Shown piece after piece: positions 11,832 to 22,947 of a stretch of 60,000 bases of DNA. Both the position numbers and the translations under genes were made by a program. Positions within the stretch are counted from its first letter, which is position 1; every line of letters starts with the position of its first letter. Source of the stretch: Cryptomeria japonica (lineage: Eukaryota; Streptophyta; Pinopsida; Cupressales; Cupressaceae); NCBI RefSeq assembly GCF_030272615.1, contig NC_081411.1, positions 184,135,572 to 184,195,571 on the forward strand, written 5' to 3'. Below the pieces are notes generated by a model that was not told where the DNA came from, searched no databases, and was given only the letters and a program-made list of their open reading frames with translations.

Positions 11832-13230
11832 TATCAATCATGTTTCTAAATGAAAATCATAAACCTCTCTCATTGATGCATGGACATATATAAAGTTGTT
11901 GTTTTTACACAAAGGATTGTAGGAATTGCTTTCAAAAACTATCAAAAAATTGTTAAACCTTAATAGTCCAAGAATCCCTAAATTCATTGGTGAGAGACCT
12001 TCTCAAGTGAAATATTCTAGTGAAGGTTGTGTAACATTATTTTGAGAATGTATGGCAATGCATGAAGGTTGTATAATAGTGTTGGGAGAATTGACAGATG
12101 ATTGACAACAATGACTATAACAGCCAAGTCACTTAGGACAATTGGCAAGATATCATTTGTTTCCACTTATTAGGGCCTCCAAACCCCTTTAAAAGTTTCC
12201 AAGGATCACTACAAACCTATCTTAGATATTCACCACATAATAAGATTATTCATTTCATCATACTCCCAAGAACTCAGTCTTCATTTGTTCACTAGGATAG
12301 CCACGCACTATCTAGGGATAGTCAAAAAAGTTCTTGATGATTTCCCCTACCGAAGGGCCATAATAGCTTGTAAAGGGTCTGCACTAACCCTCTTCACCCC
12401 TCACTACCTTCCTCCAAACACCAAGGGGGTCTATCTTGCACTTACAACTTCAAATCTGCCCTTGATGCTGCACTAGGTCTGATACATGACTAATATCATA
12501 CCAACAATCACCATTTGCATGTGCCAATGAATCTTGGAGACCTACAAAGCATGAAACATGAAAGATAATACCAATATACATGTTCTTCTACTTTGGAGAA
12601 GATGAAGTGCAGGTAATCAGAATGTACATAGATTGGTTTTAGTAGTAAATCCATAGAAGTAACCTTTCAAAGTAGTGCAGTTTCATTGTAGTCTAGTATG
12701 GCAATGTGAAAATCACAACCTGTATGTTTCCTGCAAAACCTCAAAAGAACAAGTTATTACATTCAGATATTTGAAAGTTGAAAAGCCAGAAAGTGAAAAC
12801 TTATGTAATAGTGTGCAGTTCTATGAATTTGTATTTCAAGCTTGGGGAAGCATGTTGAACTTACTTTTAGATACTACACATGTATTCTTTATTGTATACC
12901 TTTACTATGATACCACAGTTGCTTCCTTATTTGAACAAAAGTTTGTTTAATCTTAAGGAAATGAATATGAATTGTATGAGAGGGCATCTGTTGCTTTCTT
13001 TACTATATTTCTAAGAAATATGTTTACTAGTGTTTGTATGCTACTATTGCTTTGGAGGGGTCCTCATTGTATAGGTTCATTTGGAACTAGATTAGATTTG
13101 CTTTGGTTTTTTTGTAATATTCAAATTTTGGGTGAGTATATACTATATAGATAGTGTATTAAGATTTAGAGGTCATTTCATTCTTAGATGCTTTTAAGCA
13201 AGTTTTATGGGGGTTGAAGAGTTAGAGAGG
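11832..13230. other. No recognisable gene
   Basis: AT-rich sequence with short open frames (for example 12285-12476 and 12675-12950) that show no recognisable motif. It separates the CACTA region from the gypsy relic. Confidence 0.55.
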
Positions 13231-13231
13231 A

Positions 13232-13921
13232 AGAGGCACATTTAGGTGTTATAATTGTAATGAACCAGGGCACCCATCATTCAAATGTCCTAAATGGAGT
13301 GATGATAAGAAAGATAGGAGGGTAAACTTGACACAAGAAGTCACAAAAGGAGAAGAACAAAAACCTATCTTGGCATTTCCAGAGGAAGGAGAGTTATTAC
13401 TCATGGGGAAAGTACAACCATCACAGCAAGAGAGGATCTTCAAGACAAATTGTCTAATCCATGGCAAGGTAGGCAATTTGATTGTTGATTTAGGGGCTTG
13501 TCATAATTTGGTTTCTTATGAAGTAGTCAAAAAGATGAATTTACAAACCCTTACACATCCTAAGCCATATTTTGCTACATGGGTTAGTGAAGGTCAAAAT
13601 ATGTTGGTAAAGGATCAAGTAGTCATAAATTTCTCCATTGGTAAGTATGTTGATAGCATTTTATGTGATGTCATGGATATGAGTTGTGGTCATTTAATAT
13701 TCTAGAAGAATTATACATGATGGTTACACAAACACCTATTTGGTTTATAAGGGTAAGATGACATATAAGTTAAGCCCATGGATTCAAGGAAGAAAAGACA
13801 ATATTGTTATGTGTTTTGGTGATAAGTTTTATGTTCAAAAATAGGGTACAAAGAGGACTGATTTGCAGTAGTATGATAGTCTGGTTCATAGAGAAGGTTG
13901 GGATCTCAAACATGTGAAAGT
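13232..13921 (+). pseudogene. Ty3/gypsy gag zinc knuckle and protease relic
   Basis: This is the gag C-terminus and aspartic protease of a plant gypsy retrotransposon. An Arg/Gly stretch leads into a CX2CX4HX4C zinc knuckle (13247-13288; CYNC, then EPGH, then C), which in the family binds the RNA genome. About 60 codons later in the same frame comes the protease-like region: NLIVDLGACHNLVS, where the family has D-S/T-G. Here the second residue is Leu, so the catalytic triplet is damaged. Then follow KMNLQTLTHP and FSIGKY, as in gypsy polyproteins. The frame stops at 13703. A shifted frame continues with IHDGYTNTYLVYKGKM to about 13800. No RT follows. An 802-bp solo LTR interrupts the relic at 13922. 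Confidence 0.8.
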
Positions 13922-14723
13922 TGTTAGGAATCCCAAAGATACTGAGAGGGGGGGGGGTGAATCAGTATCTAACCGGTAATTAGAATTTCTTAACTTAAAA
14001 AATGCAGAACATATTATAACAAAGTACCGGTATGCAAGAAATAATGCAATAAACAGAATCAAGAACATCCACATGAAAAGCACACCATAACACAAGGATT
14101 TAACGAGGAAACCTAGTGTGGGAAAAACCTCAATGGGATTTGTGACCCACAATATTCACTCACTGGCCAATAAGAGAATATTACTTACAATAGGGGCCTG
14201 CACATGCAGGAAGGCCAACTACCTAGAGCTCAGTGCTCAATGGGAAGTCTCACTAACTTACAATGTGGATTATACAGATCCAATATCTTGTACTGCTTTA
14301 CAATAGCATCTATAATGCCAGATCCAATATCAGTTGTTGCTCTGCTTCTTACATAAACCTTTTAGCCTATATTTCGCATAATAGGTCTGCCTTATATTTT
14401 TTTCCCTTTTTTTTTCCTTTCGCTTACAAAATGTCTACAATGATCTCTTTTATATATAAGAGTCATTTTACAATTTTCGAAGTCGGCTTACAAAGTTTTT
14501 ACAATAATAATTAAAATATAATATAACAAAATCCTGTCGGCCTCTGTGTTGGTATACTTCCTTTCTTTGTGCCAGTGTCGGTGTCTTGAGTGTGATTTGT
14601 TGATGCTGGTGCACTATCTTGTCGGTGTAATGCCTTGTCGGTGCCATAGGATTGCAAGGTTGCCATCAATGACAAAACCTTCAATCACCTACAATGTCTC
14701 ATTGGAGTGTGTATATGCCAACA
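13922..14723 (-). mobile_element. Solo LTR (copia-like), minus orientation, TG...CA ends
   Basis: On the minus strand it begins TGTTGGCATATACAC and ends GGGATTCCTAACA. The flanking pentamers AAAGT (13917-13921) and CAAGT (14724-14728) match at 4 of 5 positions, as expected for an aged target duplication. Near its 3' end is the same signature as in copia-1: ACTGATTCAC, a C-run, then CTCTCAGTA. No internal region or second LTR is present, which fits LTR-LTR recombination. Confidence 0.82.
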
Positions 14724-15110
14724 CAAGTGTGTTTAGTACAATGTCCTATCATTGGACGACAAAGGGGGACTAGGGTTGATAAGTTGTAGATGCCTCAAGA
14801 TAGAGGGAAGAAGGCATTAATAACAGCAACTTCAAACAAGAACACTAATGGTTTGGGGCAGCCAAATCATAAAGTTTTTATTTCTAATGATTAGTGTGTG
14901 AATGTAGGTGATCATAAGAAGAAGAAGGTCACTTTGGGGGACTATCTAGTTCCTAAATGTCAGATAACAACAAGCAAAACCAAAGGAAGGAAATGGATGA
15001 CTTCTTGGGATAAGAGTCTTTTTCAAGGTAGGGCATATGGTGTAGGGGAACCCAAGAAATCCAATGTAACCATGAAGCCATCAGAGGCCAAGGACTAATT
15101 TCAAACATCA
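14724..15110 (+). pseudogene. Coding-like relic downstream of the solo LTR
   Basis: Probably the continuation of the element broken at 13922. An open frame of 67 codons (14898-15098, rich in Lys, Ser and Thr) has no recognisable domain. It could be a linker of the gypsy polyprotein or unrelated sequence. Confidence 0.35.
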
Positions 15111-16289
15111 ATAAGTTTCTACAAGATCAACTATGATGTCTTAAAACCAATAATGGCCTTTGAGGCACAAAAATGTAAAAAAGTTGTCAATCTATCCTGA
15201 AAGTTGTGAAATATTGGATATTGGGTCAAAACACCCAATAAGGGATCTAGGAGGGTTTAGATGTATCTAGATAGGAAATAGGGATGAAACTCCATAAATT
15301 CCAATGCTTATGTCCAGATGGTAATGCAATTTTAATATGTTGCCAAATTCAAACATTTGAATTCCAATGGTTAGGAAGAATTAGGTGGGAAACTAGTTTT
15401 AAGTTTTTTGGTGTTAAATAAACAATGTAACCAACCATAAGTTGGTTTAACAGTCATAGAGGAAGGTTTATAAATTCATTTTAATGCAATGTATAGCATG
15501 GTGAATGCTTGGTGTATGGACAACATCTGGAAAAGTAATGAAACTCAGATTTTGAAGCCATTTCTTGATTTTCATGAACTTGTGAGGGTTTTACTTGGTA
15601 TAATTCATATGATAGTAGTTTTAGGGAATTTATTTCAACATTGAGTACCTCCGTAAATGCTTTGAATTCACAACTAGATTATTAAATTAATTTATTGCTG
15701 ACTGTCCCAGAATGACTTTTTCCTTTAACAGTTTTGACAAATTCTAATACTATGGCCATTCCATGAATGATATGACTCTGATTCTCATGGAATGACTATA
15801 AAATGACATTAAATTTCTCTCGCTATACAAAATTCCAAGACACTAGACAAACAAAATGCACTTTTAGATACCCTTTTGGCTTTTCTATAACATACTTAGA
15901 GCATTTAGCAAGTTTTTTTGGAAAGTATTTGTTGTTTTAAGATTGTCCTTTGTTTTCAATTAACTAGAATGGTGGATTAACAAAGAAACTACAAGAAATA
16001 TTATTCCCCGGTACTTCTAACCTCAAAAAAGTCTTAGCACATGAAAAATGATGAAGGAATCTACAATCAATTTCAAGGTATGAGGATTCCAACCCCAAAA
16101 CCCCTAAATTCTTCACTCAAACCCCTAAAACAAGGGTTTCTCCAATCTCACACTTCCACACACTTCTAGAATCAATTGGTTGTTGTCTCACCTTTAGATA
16201 TCCAACATACAACTATACAAATCATAAGATATACCCCTCCAATGGGTAGATCTCTCCAACCTTCACCCTACCTAGCCTCTTCACTAGGC
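15111..16289. other. No recognisable gene
   Basis: AT-rich, with no domain, long ORF or clear repeat seen in either strand. Confidence 0.5.
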
Positions 16290-17070
16290 TTTCCCAGGAA
16301 GAGATCAATGTAAATTGGTCAACCTTCACCAAGACATCACCATAAATTTATCAGCATTTCCTTCATTTAAACCAAGTAAACCTTTATGTATATGTATATG
16401 CATATGGATATGTATATGTATATGCATATGCATATATTCATATGGATATGTATATGTATATGCATAAGCATATGCATATGTATATGTATATGTATATGTA
16501 TATGATCTTTTATGAATATAGAAAGCTTACTATTATATATACTAATTCAATAATCCAACAATTTAATTTTGAGAAGTAATTCATTCCTTTAAATATTATT
16601 AACAACCAAAGGGTTGTAGTTCAAACAATCGAGTATAATTGGTGTAGGTGATGGTGTGTTTCTTAATTATACCATCCATAAAAGGCTTATACTATTATAT
16701 ATATAAAAAATCAATAATTCAACAATTCTATTTTAAAAAGTACTCCCTTAATTTAAAAATTATAAACAATCAAATGGTTGTACTTAAATCAATGGAGCAT
16801 AATTGGTGAGGGTGATGATATGTTTCTTCATTATACCATCCACAAAATGCTCAAAATTAAATGAAAATATTTAATGAATACACAAAACTATATACATATG
16901 CATATACATATACATACACATATACATATATACATATGCATATGCATATACATATGTATGCATATGCATATGCATATACATAAAGGTTTACTTGGTTTAA
17001 ATGAAGGAAAGGTTGACAAATTTACAGTGATCTCTTGGTGACCACACCACAATTAGGACAATGATCTCAA
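16290..17070. mobile_element. Fold-back element: long inverted arms around a tandem duplication
   Basis: The left arm (about 16300-16386, containing CCTTCATTTAAACCAAGTAA) is the reverse complement of the right arm (about 16981-17065, containing TTACTTGGTTTAAATGAAGG). Matching runs on past the core, with mismatches, for at least 80 nt. Inside the arms lie ATGTAT/ATGCAT microsatellites (16387-16503 and 16887-16982), which are also complementary. The centre holds two direct copies of a unit of about 160 bp (16524-16681 and 16685-16848). No coding capacity was seen, so this is a non-autonomous MITE or fold-back type. Target duplications were not resolved. Confidence 0.75.
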
Positions 17071-17325
17071 ACACACTTTTTACCATTCTCTTGGTGATTT
17101 TGCCCAATTGTGTATGTCTTGCTTACGTATGAAAATGGCATTTTGCAGCTTTCCACTGACAATGTAGTTGAGATGTCTTTCATTTAGATATGGCATGAGG
17201 TTAGTCGTAGAGTGAGACCATCTCAACCATGGTGCATCTGATCATATTAGCTTGAAACTAGTGTGCCTCATATTAGCCTCAAACCTATGCCCCCTATTGG
17301 TAGGTGGTGGGGATAGAATATCATT

Positions 17326-17876
17326 CACTATACATATCAATGACTGGATAATAATAATTTTTTTTGATAAAAATATTATTATCGTCGAAATTATGACGAA
17401 TACCAAGCTTTCCATCGATGAGGAAATCATTGGACATATAGCGTTCTCGTCGGTGAAAAGGTTATGGAGTCGTCGCACTTCTGACTCAAACTACACAAAC
17501 ATCCGACGAGGATGTTGTACGTGCGATGGCACTTTGTAGTCAAACGATCATCAATGCCTCCGAATGGATTGACGACACAAATGTCGGACAAACAGCATCA
17601 CCGTCGGTGCAAAGTTCCAAATTTTTGTCAACTTTCAGACGAAATGTACAGAAGCATCCGACGGGGAGGCTTCATGTCCGATGACTTTTTTGACTGAAAG
17701 AGCGATCATGCCCACCATTGGTAGAGTCCATGGGATTGTCATATTTTCGATGGTCAGGGGCATCGTTGACAAGTCTGATGATGAGTTTTCGACAACTACT
17801 TTCGTTGGCACGCCGATGAAAATTGGTCGCAATTTCGACAATCCTCCGTCGAAAATCAGCTCCGAATGTACTAGTG
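17326..17876. mobile_element. CACTA element terminus with CGTCGG subterminal repeats
   Basis: The right end is TAGTG at 17872-17876, and its reverse complement begins CACTAGTACATTCGGAGC. Inside are many short CG-rich motifs in both orientations (CCGACG, CGTCGG, GTCGAAA, GACGAAA), typical of CACTA subterminal repeats that bind a TnpA-like protein. Immediately after TAGTG the copia-1 LTR resumes at TAATAGGGTA, where the intact 3' LTR reads CCTAATAGGGTA. The element therefore lies at a TAA, matching the 3-bp target duplication of this superfamily. The left end is not certain: a CACTATACAT at 17326 is a weak candidate, and the missing first 888 bp of the LTR are not found to its left. No transposase is encoded. 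Confidence 0.72.
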
Positions 17877-18434
17877 TAATAGGGTATTGTTCTTTTTAAT
17901 TAAGGCATATTTGTAAATCCCTTAACTAGGTGATTCCTAACCAGAATTAGTTCTTAACAGGACTTACTATAAAGCTTTAACAGGCTTGGCTCCTAGCAAG
18001 GTGAACTTCAGAAGAGTTCAAATAGCTATCGTTGTGAGTCCCATCTCACCATGGTTTTTACCTAATTGGGTTTTCCACGTATAAACATTTGTGTCAAGTG
18101 GTGAGTGCTTTTGTGGTTATGATCTTATTTGTTGATGTGGTTAATCTCTAATAAAGAATGCTAAATAGAAGCATTGAGAGATGAATATATTGAGTTATGA
18201 TTAAGCATTGTTAATGTTTACAAGATTGAAGTTGTTTACTGTTAAAGTTGTCTTAACATTTAAACCAGTTCATGTCAAGTATTCTAATGAATATTGATCT
18301 TGACTGAAATATGTTTACTTTGTTTGACTGAGTTTGAGTTTGGGAACTTTGTATCAGTTTTTCAATATACTGATTCACCCCCCCTCCCCCCTCTCAGTAT
18401 TCTACCAGATACTTATTCTTTCATCATACCATCA
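17877..18434 (+). repeat. copia-1 5' LTR, truncated
   Basis: Aligns with the last 573 bp of the 3' LTR (23836-24408). It ends CCATCA just before the primer-binding site. A C-tract hairpin lies at 18366-18401. The first 888 bp expected from the 3' LTR are absent. Confidence 0.9.
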
Positions 18435-18436
18435 AT

Positions 18437-18448
18437 TAGTATTAGAGC
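18437..18448 (+). promoter_or_regulatory. copia-1 primer-binding site (initiator tRNA-Met type)
   Basis: TAGTATTAGAGC matches the common plant TGGTATCAGAGC primer-binding core at 10 of 12 positions, two bases after the LTR end. Both differences are G-to-A or C-to-T changes. Confidence 0.8.
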
Positions 18449-18505
18449 ATCTCAGGTCCTCTTAATCTAAAAGCCTAACAGCTTGAGGAAAAGATCTTGT
18501 AGATC

Positions 18506-21500
18506 ATGATGAAGAAAGAAGGTTTGAAGTTCAACAAAGATAACTATAGAATATGGAGTGACAAAATGAAGATTTACACTAAGAGTCTTGGTATTCAGTA
18601 TTGGGATCATATAGAACATAAGTATACTACACCTACTGGTCCTCTGACTAATGATCAAAAGAAAGAATAGCAAGAAAATCACCAGGCATTAGAAGCTATT
18701 ATCAGTTCCCTGTTTGATGGTGAATATGTAGATTTTCATGGTCTTGAAACTGCATATGAAGTATGGAAGAAATTAGAAGAGATTTATAGCAGTGATGAAC
18801 ATGTTAAGATTGCCAAAGAAGAGAGTTTAAGAGGAAAGTTTGACGACATGGGAATGTTTGAAGGTGAGAATATCAAAGAGTACAGTCAAAGGATTAAAGA
18901 GATAGTTGGTGAGATAAAGAGTGTAGGAGGGAAAGTAGAAGATGCCACAATAATTAGTACAGTATTGAGAACCCTACTACTAGTCTATGCTATCTGAGTT
19001 GCAGTTATTCAGGAGCTGAAATCCATTGACAAGACAAAGGTAACTCTTGACTCTATTATTGGAAAACTTACTGCTTTTGAACTAAATAGCAATGATGGTA
19101 GTGTACAAAAATCAAAATCTGCATTTAGAGCTTCTGTATCTAACCCATCTGTGAGAAGAAGTAGATATACCAACCATAACTATGAATCTAGATCCAACAG
19201 AGATGTTGAAGATGAAGACAAATTAGTGGAACTTGAACCATTATTGGCAAAATAACTACCTAGAGGCACTAGTAAATATAGAGGTAAGCTACCTTTAAAA
19301 TGTTTTGCATGCAACAAGATTGGTCATATAGAAGAAAACTGCCCTAATGGTGAAAATGAATACAAGAGAGATAAATTTAATAAATACAAGGGTAAACGCA
19401 AGAGAGATTGTCTTGTAGCTATTGACAGTGGTATTACTGATGAAGAATCTGATGATGGTGCTAGTGAAGATATTGTGTTTGTAGCTATTAAGGAAGAAAT
19501 GTCATATCAGAAGGCACTAGTATCCAAAATGGATAACTCTGATAATTGGATCATTGATAGTGGTTGCTCACATCACATGACTGGTGATCAAAGAAAATTT
19601 ATTTCCCTAAAGGAATTTTATGGTGGTGTTGTCAGATTTGGCAATGACTCACCCTATATGGTTAAAGGTAATGGAGTTATTTCTCTTAATGGGCAGAGAA
19701 GTGCTGACAATGTCTATTGGGTTGAAGGCCTAAAGCATAATTTGTTAAGTGTGGCACAACTTAATGATAGAGGATACCCACTAGAGTTTAGAAATGGAAT
19801 GTGAAAAATCTTTGACAACAAAGGTGAATTGATTACAACCGGGAAACTGAGTAGAGGTAATCTATTTCAACTCAATCCTAAAGTTAGCAACTGTTTGATT
19901 GCAAAAATAGATGATAGCTGGCTTTGGCATAGGAGATTTTGTCATATAAATTTTGACAATATTGTTAAAGTAAGAAAGTCTAAGACAGTAAGAGGTCTAC
20001 CTTAGCTAGACAAATCGGTTAATGCTCTTTGTAAAGAATGTCAACTAGGAAAGATGACTTCTTCAACTTTTAAGAGCAAGTCCTTCTCAGCAAAGCACTT
20101 GTTATATTTGGTTCATACAGACCTATGTGGACCAAAAAGAGCAAGATGCATTCAAGGTGACAGATGCTTCATGATCTTCACTGATGATTATTCAAGGATG
20201 ATGTGGATCACATTATTGAAGGATAAGAATGAAGCTTTTGGTAAGTTCAAGGCATTCAAAGCCTTAGCTGAGAAAGAGAGTGGTAAGAAGATAAAATGTC
20301 TAAGAACAGATCGAGGCAGTGAATTCACTTCTACAGAGTTCACTAAATATTGTGATGATAATGGTATCAAGCATCATCTTTCTGCACCAAAGACACCACA
20401 ACAGAATGGTATAGAAGAGAGAAACAATTGATCAGTGGTTGAATCTGCTAGAACTATGTTGATACAAGGAGATGTATCAAAAAAAAATTTGGAAAGAAGC
20501 TATAAGTACAACTATGTACACAATGAGCTGAGTTTTGGTGAAAAGAGGTAAGGATAAGATCCGATATGAGTACTAGTATAAGAGATCACCTGATGTTAGA
20601 TATTTTAAGATATTAGGAAGCAAATGTTTTATTAAAGAGGTGATTACATAAGCAATTTTGAAGCGAAGAGTGATGAAGGCATATTTCTTGGCTATTCCAC
20701 CAAGAGTAAGGCCTATAAATGCTTCAACAACCAGACATAAAAATTTGTTGAGAGTGGTGATGTTCGTGTAGATGAATATCCTAAAATTTCAAAAGGAACC
20801 AGTTATGAGAAGAAGGATGTAGATCCTTGCATTTTTCTTTGGAACCTGAAACTATTAAATCAAAAATCGGTAAAGAAAATCCTGATGTACTTGTTCAACT
20901 GGAACAAATAAATTTAGAAGAAGATGATAATGAAGAAGCTGAACCTGAAGAGAATGATCATGTTATTCCTAGGTATGTGAGACTGAATCATAGTTTTGAA
21001 TAGATAATTGGGGATAAGGATGCAGGTGTACTAACCAAAAGGAGAATAAGAGAGAACTCTTGCATGATCTCCACTTTTGAACCTAGAAGTGCTAAGGAGG
21101 CATTTAGTGATGATCATTGGGTGAAAGCTATGGAGGAGGAGTTGGACAAAATTGAGAAGAACAACACTTGGACCCTGGTACCTTGAATGGTAAATAAGAA
21201 TGTTATAGGTACTAAATGGGTGTTCAGAAACAAATTAAATGAAGATGGTGTTTTAGTTCACAATAAGGCAAGATTAGTATGCAAAGGTTATGTGCAAGAA
21301 GAAGGAGAAGATTATGCAGAAACTTTTGCACCAGTAGCAAAACTAGAAGGTTTCAGAACATTGCTTGTATTTGCATCTCATAAGAAGTTCAAAGTATACT
21401 AGATGGATGTTAAGTCTACATTCTTGAATGGGATACTAGAAGAAGAGGTTTATATAGAGCAGCCTGATGGTTATGCATTGATAGATAAGGAAGACATGGT

Positions 21501-22597
21501 GTGCAAATTGCATAAAGCCTTGTATGGATTAAAGCAGGCACCCAGAGCATGGTATGAATGACTTCATACTCATTTGATAAAGATAGGCTTTGCTAGAACT
21601 AGTGATGACAACAACATTTATCTCAAGTCTGAATTTGAGATGTTTGTAAGATGACATTATATTTGTAGGTAATGATTACATGAGTAATTGTTTTGCAGAT
21701 GGAATGAAGAATGAATTTGAGATGTCATTAGTAGGGGAAATAAAAAATTTCATAGGCTTTTAGATACAACAGATGAAAAATGGTATTTTCATTACTCGAT
21801 CCAAGTATGTGAAAGAGGTTTTGAAGACTTTCAGTATGAGTGATTGTAAACCAGTTGGAACCCCAATGGTTACAGGTTGTAAATTGCTCAAGGAAGACGC
21901 ATCTAAGTTTGTAGATGAAAAGGAATACAGGTCAATGATTGGCAAATTGCACTATGTTGTTCACAGTCGATCGGATATTGACCATGCAGTTGGTATTATT
22001 GCTAGATTTCAAAAGAATCTAAAGGAGGAACATCTAATAGCAACCAAGAGAATTCTTAGATATCCGAAAGGTACTATTGACTATGAGTTATGGTATCCAT
22101 ATGGTGGAAATTTTGATTTGAAATCATACATAGATGTTGATTGGGTAGAAAATATTGATGACTGGAAGAGTACTACCGGTGGAGCATTCTTTCTAGGAGG
22201 AAGGCTAATCTCATGGAGTAGTAAAAAGCAGAGTTGCACCTCACAATCTACTGTTGATGCTGAATATCTAGCAGCTTATATGAATTGCACACAAGCTATG
22301 TGGATGAGGCACATTTTGGAAGGTTTGAAGATGGAAATCTCATAACCAATAAAGATTTTATGTGACAATACAAGTGCAATAAACATTTCTAAAAATATTG
22401 TTTTGCAAACAAGGACTAAGCGCATTGAATTAAAATATCAATTCTTGAGGGAAAAATTTCAAATTAAAGATGTTATCTTGGACCATGTTTCTACCAAGGT
22501 GTAATTTGCAGATATCTTTACCAAACCTCTACCTAAGACCACTTTCGAGTATCTTAGAAGTCGATTGGGGGTTTTCCATCTTCATGAAGTTAGTTGA
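18506..22597 (+). pseudogene. copia-1 gag-pol polyprotein relic
   Basis: Gag starts at ATG 18506 (FNKDNYRIWSDKM; YEVWKKLEEIY) and ends with a CX2CX4HX4C knuckle (19301-19342). Protease shows IIDSGCSHHMT (about 19550-19582). Integrase has its His/Cys domain (LWHRRFCH, then CKECQLGKM, 19920-20055) and catalytic-core blocks HTDLCGP, FTDDYSRMMW, RTDRGSEFTS and QQNGIEERNN (20115-20430). RT begins near 21100 ([46 protein letters not shown]). Its YVDD site near 21650 is broken by a 1-nt insertion just before the two Asp codons. RNase H follows (DVDWVENIDDWKSTTGG; SQSTVDAEYLAA; ILCDNTSAI) and ends near FADIFTKPLP (about 22510). Single TGA/TAG stops occur about every few hundred bases, and a damaged stretch lies at 20440-20900. 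The ancestor was autonomous; this copy cannot make the protein. Confidence 0.93.
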
Positions 22598-22934
22598 GCA
22601 TGATGTTGATTGCATCAGTCCCTAAACCACTTGCAGAATTTTACATGGATTGATGAAGAAGTAAATGTATTCCATAGGGGGATCATCAAGTTGCAGAATG
22701 ATGTTGATACACATTGATATCAGAATTACAGGTTTTACTTTCTCTTTGGCATTGTTGTCAAAGGGGGAGAAGAATTATGTGATTGAGGAGAATAATTATG
22801 TGTCTGATTAGGTGAATCAGCGATAGGATGAAGACAGACAGAGCAAGGTGAATACTTGGTAATGTAAACTAGGATTCCTATTCACCAATCTCAGCAGCAA
22901 TCAGAGGCATTGAAATTTGTATTGCCATCAATGC

Positions 22935-22947
22935 CAAAGGGGGAGAT
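22935..22947 (+). promoter_or_regulatory. copia-1 polypurine tract
   Basis: CAAAGGGGGAGAT lies directly before the TGTTGG start of the 3' LTR. This is the usual plus-strand primer of copia elements. Confidence 0.85.

Noticed and set aside
17326-17335. CACTATACAT as the left end of the CACTA fragment
   Set aside because: The preceding three bases (ATT) do not match the TAA at the other end, and the LTR does not continue to its left; kept only as a weak candidate.
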